A DNA stretch of 51,631 nt from Candidatus Harrisonbacteria bacterium. Its GTDB lineage: Bacteria > Patescibacteriota > Minisyncoccia > UBA6257 > UBA11618. The notes beneath the pieces were generated by a model that saw nothing but the letters and a program-made list of their open reading frames with translations, did no database searches and was not told the origin of the DNA. The stretch covers positions 1 to 51,631 of the forward strand of contig JAHFLN010000003.1 in the NCBI GenBank assembly GCA_023244835.1. The letters run 5' to 3'. Shown here in pieces: positions 46,979 to 51,631 of this stretch (position 1 is the stretch's first letter; every line of letters starts with the position of its first letter). Position numbers and translations under genes: made by a program.

Positions 46979-48295
46979 GTGGGCACGCTCTATATCCTGG
47001 ATGAGCCGACGATCGGTCTGCACCAGCGTGACAATGACCGGCTGATCGCGACGCTGAAGGAGCTGCGGGACTTGGGGAATAGCATCATCATCGTGGAACA
47101 CGATGAGGACACGATCCGCGAGTCGGACTATCTGGTCGATATCGGCCCGGCGGCAGGCATTCACGGGGGTACCGTGGTAGCCGCGGGTCCTATTCCCGAA
47201 ATACTGAAAGACGCGAAACAGAAGTCCCTTACCCTCGATTATCTGCGGGGAGACGCGAAGATCATGGTGCCTCTCGATCGGCGGAAGGTTGTAAAGGATA
47301 TGCCGATGTTGAAGATCAGGAACGCGCACGCGAACAATCTGCGTAACGTGAGCGCGGATATCCCGCTTGGTAGGTTTACGGCGGTCACGGGCGTGTCAGG
47401 ATCGGGCAAGAGCTCGCTCGTATACGATGTGCTCTACAAGACGCTCGCCAATTCCTTTAACGGTGCGAACCATAAGCTCGTGGAAGGCCAGACGATCCTC
47501 GGGGCGGAATATCTCACCCGCGTGATCAACGTGGACCAAGGCGCGATCGGGCGCACGCCGCGTTCGAATCCCGCGACCTATGTGGGCGCGTGGACGCATA
47601 TCCGCGATCTTTTCGCCGCGACGCCCGACGCGAAGATCCGCGGCTACCGCCCGGGCCGCTTCAGCTTCAATGTGAAGGGCGGTCGGTGCGAGAACTGCGA
47701 GGGGCACGGCGAGATCGCGATCGAGATGCACTTCTTGCCGACCATCCATATCGCGTGCGAGGTGTGCAAGGGTAAGCGGTTCGACCGCGAGACGCTTGAG
47801 GTGGAATACCAGGGTAAGAATATCCACGAGGTCTTACAGACCACGGTCGAAGAGGCGGCCGAGTTTTTCAAGGAGATTCCATGGCTTCACGACCAGCTGA
47901 AAATCTTAAACGACGTGGGTTTGGGTTATATCACGCTCGGCCAGTCGGCCACGACCTTGTCGGGCGGCGAGGCCCAGCGCATCAAGCTCGCTGCGGAACT
48001 CGGAAAGCGCGATACGCGAAAGACCTTGTATTTGCTTGATGAGCCGACGACCGGCCTTCATTTTTCGGATATCGAGAATCTGCTCGCGGTCCTGAATCGC
48101 CTCGTCGACCGTGGGAATACGGTTGTCGTGATCGAGCATAACTTGGATGTGATAAAGACCGCTGATCATGTGATAGACCTAGGGCCCGAAGGTGGTATAG
48201 GCGGGGGAGCGATCGTGGCCGTGGGAACTCCCGAAGCGATCGCGAACGCGAAGGCGAGCCACACGGGGAAGTATTTGAAGCGGGTTTTGAAATAA
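46979..48295 (+). CDS. uvrA: Excinuclease ABC subunit A, C-terminal portion, same frame after TGA
   Basis: Continues as [48 protein letters not shown]; complete second ABC half. Confidence 0.92.
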   Translation: MGTLYILDEPTIGLHQRDNDRLIATLKELRDLGNSIIIVEHDEDTIRESDYLVDIGPAAGIHGGTVVAAGPIPEILKDAKQKSLTLDYLRGDAKIMVPLDRRKVVKDMPMLKIRNAHANNLRNVSADIPLGRFTAVTGVSGSGKSSLVYDVLYKTLANSFNGANHKLVEGQTILGAEYLTRVINVDQGAIGRTPRSNPATYVGAWTHIRDLFAATPDAKIRGYRPGRFSFNVKGGRCENCEGHGEIAIEMHFLPTIHIACEVCKGKRFDRETLEVEYQGKNIHEVLQTTVEEAAEFFKEIPWLHDQLKILNDVGLGYITLGQSATTLSGGEAQRIKLAAELGKRDTRKTLYLLDEPTTGLHFSDIENLLAVLNRLVDRGNTVVVIEHNLDVIKTADHVIDLGPEGGIGGGAIVAVGTPEAIANAKASHTGKYLKRVLK

Positions 48296-48332
48296 AAAAA
48301 GAACCTCGATAGGCCGAAGCTCGTCGAGGTTC
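48296..48332 (-). terminator. Intrinsic terminator (minus strand)
   Basis: Minus: GAACCTCGACGAGCTTCGGCCTATCGAGGTTCTTTTTTT. Confidence 0.75.
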
Positions 48333-48366
48333 CAATGTTCCTTATGCGGCAGGAACGGCCGTTTCC

Positions 48367-48615
48367 TCAATGCATCGTGATTACTCGATCCCAGGTGAGC
48401 GATTGGCCGCCATGGTTACGCGTCATCGAGACGGCGCGATCATGATGGGAAAATTCAAATGATGCTTGCAAACGCTGGAGATCGAGCATCTTTTTGGCCT
48501 TGAGGCCGGGAGACGGATCGGGATCGGCGGTCACGGGCCGGAGGCCTGCGAGCCGTAGCGCGACAAATGTGATCATCTCCCGCATGCCAGTTCTGGTGCC
48601 GAGTAATACGTTCAC
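48367..48615 (-). CDS. Small hypothetical protein
   Basis: GTG start (48615-48613) with AAGGAG upstream, own promoter (48694-48665) and downstream terminator. Confidence 0.6.
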   Translation of the reverse strand: MNVLLGTRTGMREMITFVALRLAGLRPVTADPDPSPGLKAKKMLDLQRLQASFEFSHHDRAVSMTRNHGGQSLTWDRVITMH

Positions 48616-48660
48616 TATCCCACTCCTTAAATCGAGGAAGAGCTGTCGTTGGCTGATCAT

Positions 48661-48694
48661 GTATATAGTACCATAGATACTATATACTTGTCAA
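48661..48694 (-). promoter_or_regulatory. Promoter overlapped by perfect 10-7-10 inverted repeat
   Basis: Minus TTGACA (48694-48689) - N18 - TACTAT (48670-48665); GTATATAGTA-CCATAGA-TACTATATAC at 48661-48687. Confidence 0.72.
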
Positions 48695-48696
48695 TT

Positions 48697-49106
48697 AAAA
48701 AAGAAACCTTGGGGGTGATGTCCCCCCAAGGTGGTCGCGCAGGCGACCTATTAGCCAGATCCTGAGCTTTTTCGGGTTCAGGTCTTGTCCCTATCACGAC
48801 CGCATACCCCCGTTTCGAACGGAGGAGAGGCGGTGCGTGCGGCGCATGGTTTGCCCGCAACGCGATCCGGAGTTCCGTATGGTCGTGATCCATACGGCCT
48901 TCTGCAGTGAGGCGACTATTCGCCTCAGAGCCACGAGATGCTTGATGCTAAGGCATTCTCCGAAGCTCTCTATCGCCAGACCAAGCCTTGCCCCTTGGCG
49001 TAAAGTATGGGCTAGGCTTGCCACGCTGTCGCCGAGAAACTCTCGGCATTCCCTCTAAGCCCGCATGGGATCGGCTTTCGAGGCACATCGAATAATAACA
49101 AGATCT
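48697..49106 (-). ncRNA. Highly structured noncoding RNA, family not identified
   Basis: Minus promoter TTGACA (49141-49136) - N17 - TACGAT (49118-49113); several perfect hairpins; strong terminator CCTTGGGGG-GACATCA-CCCCCAAGG followed by TTTCTTTTTT. Confidence 0.75.
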
Positions 49107-49161
49107 GCCTATATCGTAGTCTATTATCAATAATTTGTCAATAGGAGTCGGGCGGGGTAGT

Positions 49162-50373
49162 ATGGGGCGTATGGATAGGGGTAAAAAATCATTATATGAA
49201 GGGCTTCCCGAGACGCCGGGCGTCTATATCATGAAAAGTCGCGCAGGCGGGATTATATACGTGGGAAAAGCCTCGAACCTTCGTCGGCGCGTGTCGAGCT
49301 ATTTTACGCGCCCTCATGATAGCCGTATTGAGTCCCTCGTGCGGGAGGTCGCGCGCATCGATCATAGGGACACGGACACGGCGATCGAGGCGCTGATTCT
49401 CGAGAGCGCGCTCATCAAGCGGTATATGCCGCCTTATAATATTCGCGAAAAAGACGATAAAAGCTTTCTCTACGTCGTATTCACGAAAGAGGCGTTCCCG
49501 CGCGTGCTCCTCGTGCGCGGGAAAGATAGGGCTTCTGATGATGGGGAGGTATACGGCCCGTTCGTCGCGGCCTCAGCGCTCCGTGCCGCGCTTCGCATCT
49601 TGCGGCGCATTTTCCCGTTTTCGGATCATATAAAAGAAGGCATGAAAGGCGGAAAGCCGTGTTTCAATCACCAGATCGGCCTGTGCCCCGGCACATGCGT
49701 GAAAGCGATCGCGCGCGTCGACTATGCGAAGAATATTAAGAATCTCAAGCTTTTCTTTCGCGGAGAAAAGAAAAGGATTATCCGCTCGCTCGAGGCGGAT
49801 ATGGCGCAGTACGGCAAAGCATTGCAGTTTGAGAAGGCTGAGGCCGCGAAGCGGAAGTTATTCGCTTTGCGCCATATACAGGACACGGCCCTAATTGGTG
49901 AAAATATCGTGGAAGGGGGTAACGAGGATATGCGGATCGAAGGATATGACGTGTCGAATATCTCGGGTACGAATCCCGTAGGCGCGATGGTCGTATTTGC
50001 GGGCGGAAAGCCCGACAAGAAGGAATATCGCCTATTCAATATCAGGGGCATTATGGGGCCGGACGATACCGGTATGATGCGGGAGATGATCGAGCGGCGG
50101 CTCGATAACGCATGGCCCCTACCGCAGCTGATCCTTGTGGACGGGGGGCAAGGCCAGGCGAATGTAGCGGAGGCGGCGCTTATGGCTCGCGGCTTTGCGA
50201 TTCCCGTTGTCGGCATCGCGAAGGGCGCGGATAGGAAGGGTAATCGTTTCGTGGGTAAAATTCCTAAAGGAGTCGCCGAAAAAACGCTTATTGCCGTGCG
50301 CGATGAGGCACACCGGTTTTCCCGCGCGGCGCATATCCGCCGCCGGGGGAATGCGTTCATTCCGCGTTCATGA
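49162..50373 (+). CDS. uvrC: Excinuclease ABC subunit C, short form
   Basis: LPETPGVYIMKSRAGGIIYVGKASNLRRRVSSYF (GIY-YIG); EGYDVSNISGTNPVGAMVVFAGG; ends about HRFSRAAHIRRRGNAFIPRS with no HhH tail. Confidence 0.95.
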   Translation: MGRMDRGKKSLYEGLPETPGVYIMKSRAGGIIYVGKASNLRRRVSSYFTRPHDSRIESLVREVARIDHRDTDTAIEALILESALIKRYMPPYNIREKDDKSFLYVVFTKEAFPRVLLVRGKDRASDDGEVYGPFVAASALRAALRILRRIFPFSDHIKEGMKGGKPCFNHQIGLCPGTCVKAIARVDYAKNIKNLKLFFRGEKKRIIRSLEADMAQYGKALQFEKAEAAKRKLFALRHIQDTALIGENIVEGGNEDMRIEGYDVSNISGTNPVGAMVVFAGGKPDKKEYRLFNIRGIMGPDDTGMMREMIERRLDNAWPLPQLILVDGGQGQANVAEAALMARGFAIPVVGIAKGADRKGNRFVGKIPKGVAEKTLIAVRDEAHRFSRAAHIRRRGNAFIPRS

Positions 50374-50389
50374 TATTCTGTAATTTCAA

Positions 50390-51418
50390 ATGCGTACCAA
50401 AGTCATAGCTACCATAGGGCCGAAGTCTGAATCGAAGGACATGATCCGCAACTTCGTTGCGGAGGGAATGGACATCGCCCGCATGAATTTCTCGCACTGT
50501 ACGTACGACGAGTACAAGGCGCGGAAATCTCTCATAGCCGAGGCGGCGATGTCCTTAAAAAAGACCGTGCGCATCCAGGAGGACCTGAAGGGGCCGCGCC
50601 TACGCGTGGGCGCGATGCCCGCGGAGGGCAGGGAATTGCGGGATGATGAGATGGTCACCTTCACGACCGACGAGCCGGGCATGAAGCCTGGAGAGATTTA
50701 TATAGACGATCCGTATATCCACGCGGATATTAAGGAAGGCGATCCGCTGTATCTTTCGAGCGGGGAGATGGAACTCGTCATAACGGGCGTTTCGGGAAAG
50801 AGGTTTAAGGCGAAGGTGCTTCGCGGCGGCCTCTTATATTCCAATAAAGGCGTGAATGTGCCGAATACGAAGCTGACGACGTCCGGCCTGACCGACAAGG
50901 ATATCGAAGACGTGAAGTTCGCGGTCGCGGAGGGCGTGGACTACGTGGCGATCTCCTTCGTGCAGTCCGTGGACGATATCGAGCGCCTGCGCGGGCTCGT
51001 GGGAGGGAACGTGAAGATCATAGCGAAGATCGAGATGGCCTTGGCGCTCAAGAATATCGACGAGATCATTCGCGCGTCGGACGCGATCATGGTCGCGCGC
51101 GGGGACTTGGGTACCGAGATTTCGCTCGAGAAGGTGCCGTTCGTGCAGAAGAATCTGATCCGCCAGGCGGCCTGGCATGGCAAGGGATCGATTACGGCGA
51201 CACAGATGCTCTCCTCCATGATGCATCACTTGCACCCGACGCGCGCCGAGGTGTCTGACATCGCGAATGCGGTATGGGACGGCACGGACGCGGTGATGCT
51301 TTCCGACGAGACGGCGGCGGGCCAGTATCCGCTCGAGGCGCTGAAGACTTTGGTACGCGTCACGAAAGAGGCGGAGGTCTCGTATCTCGACAGGCCGAAC
51401 ATGCTATGGAGCGCATAA
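50390..51418 (+). CDS. pyk: Pyruvate kinase, short form
   Basis: MRTKVIATIGPKSES..., RIQEDLKGPRLRVG, DYVAISFVQSVDDIERL, KIIAKIEM, MVARGDLGTEISLEKVPFVQKNLI, DGTDAVMLSDETAAGQYPLEAL. Confidence 0.95.
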   Translation: MRTKVIATIGPKSESKDMIRNFVAEGMDIARMNFSHCTYDEYKARKSLIAEAAMSLKKTVRIQEDLKGPRLRVGAMPAEGRELRDDEMVTFTTDEPGMKPGEIYIDDPYIHADIKEGDPLYLSSGEMELVITGVSGKRFKAKVLRGGLLYSNKGVNVPNTKLTTSGLTDKDIEDVKFAVAEGVDYVAISFVQSVDDIERLRGLVGGNVKIIAKIEMALALKNIDEIIRASDAIMVARGDLGTEISLEKVPFVQKNLIRQAAWHGKGSITATQMLSSMMHHLHPTRAEVSDIANAVWDGTDAVMLSDETAAGQYPLEALKTLVRVTKEAEVSYLDRPNMLWSA

Positions 51419-51631
51419 CGGAGACCGCGGTATTCGGGGGCGGATGCTTCTGGTGCACCGAGGCGGTGTTTCAGAGCCTGAAAGGCGTTGCGGACGTAAT
51501 GCCTGGCTATGCGGGCGGGACGGCGAAGAATCCGACTTATGAGCGGGTATCGAGCGGGGAAAGCGACCATGCGGAAGTGATCAGGATCGAGTTCGACCCG
51601 GCCGTCATTTCATATCGCGATCTCCTCACGG
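51406..51631 (+). CDS. msrA: Peptide methionine sulfoxide reductase MsrA, 3'-truncated by window edge
   Basis: [70 protein letters not shown]. Confidence 0.93.
   Translation, partial: MERITETAVFGGGCFWCTEAVFQSLKGVADVMPGYAGGTAKNPTYERVSSGESDHAEVIRIEFDPAVISYRDLLT

Noticed and set aside
48697-49106. Calling the structured RNA a tmRNA from GGGCAAACC and the TTCGAAA T-arm-like hairpin
   Set aside because: No acceptor-stem pairing near the ends, and the frame after GCAAAC has no early stop to form a tag peptide.
48697-49106. Calling the structured RNA a cobalamin riboswitch from GAGGGAATGCCGAG...CTCGGCGACAGC
   Set aside because: Only a loose resemblance; the downstream gene has its own promoter and no evident B12 link.

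Overview
This 51.6 kb window of GC-rich bacterial DNA is densely coding. It runs from the 3' part of ftsZ to the 5' end of an msrA gene. Several traits fit a Patescibacteria/CPR-like genome: a short UvrC without a C-terminal extension, a short pyruvate kinase, a class II (B12-type) RNR, and many small secreted or cell-wall proteins. That taxonomic placement is inference. Main content: an accessory block (about 5.6-15.3 kb) with tRNA-Asn, HicBA and RelE-type TA modules, a Fur/Zur-like regulator operon that contains a nicotianamine-synthase-like gene plus a COG0523 metallochaperone GTPase, an unknown gene and a YibE/F membrane protein, and a CsoR-CopA-cupredoxin copper operon; a mosaic of hypothetical and secreted proteins (15-40 kb); and a uvrB-uvrA-ncRNA-uvrC-pyk cluster (43.6-51.4 kb). 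Best candidate for an undescribed system: the Fur/Zur-NAS-COG0523-unknown-YibE/F operon (7063-10937). It has a palindromic operator inside its promoter and copies of an intergenic repeat on both sides. Other strong leads: a roughly 410-nt highly structured ncRNA on the minus strand upstream of uvrC; a perfect 15-bp inverted repeat that exactly fills the uvrB-uvrA gap; an in-frame TGA in uvrA; a SpoVG-like protein with an inserted zinc ribbon; and palindromic operator-like promoters shared by unlinked genes. All assignments were made by eye, without database searches.
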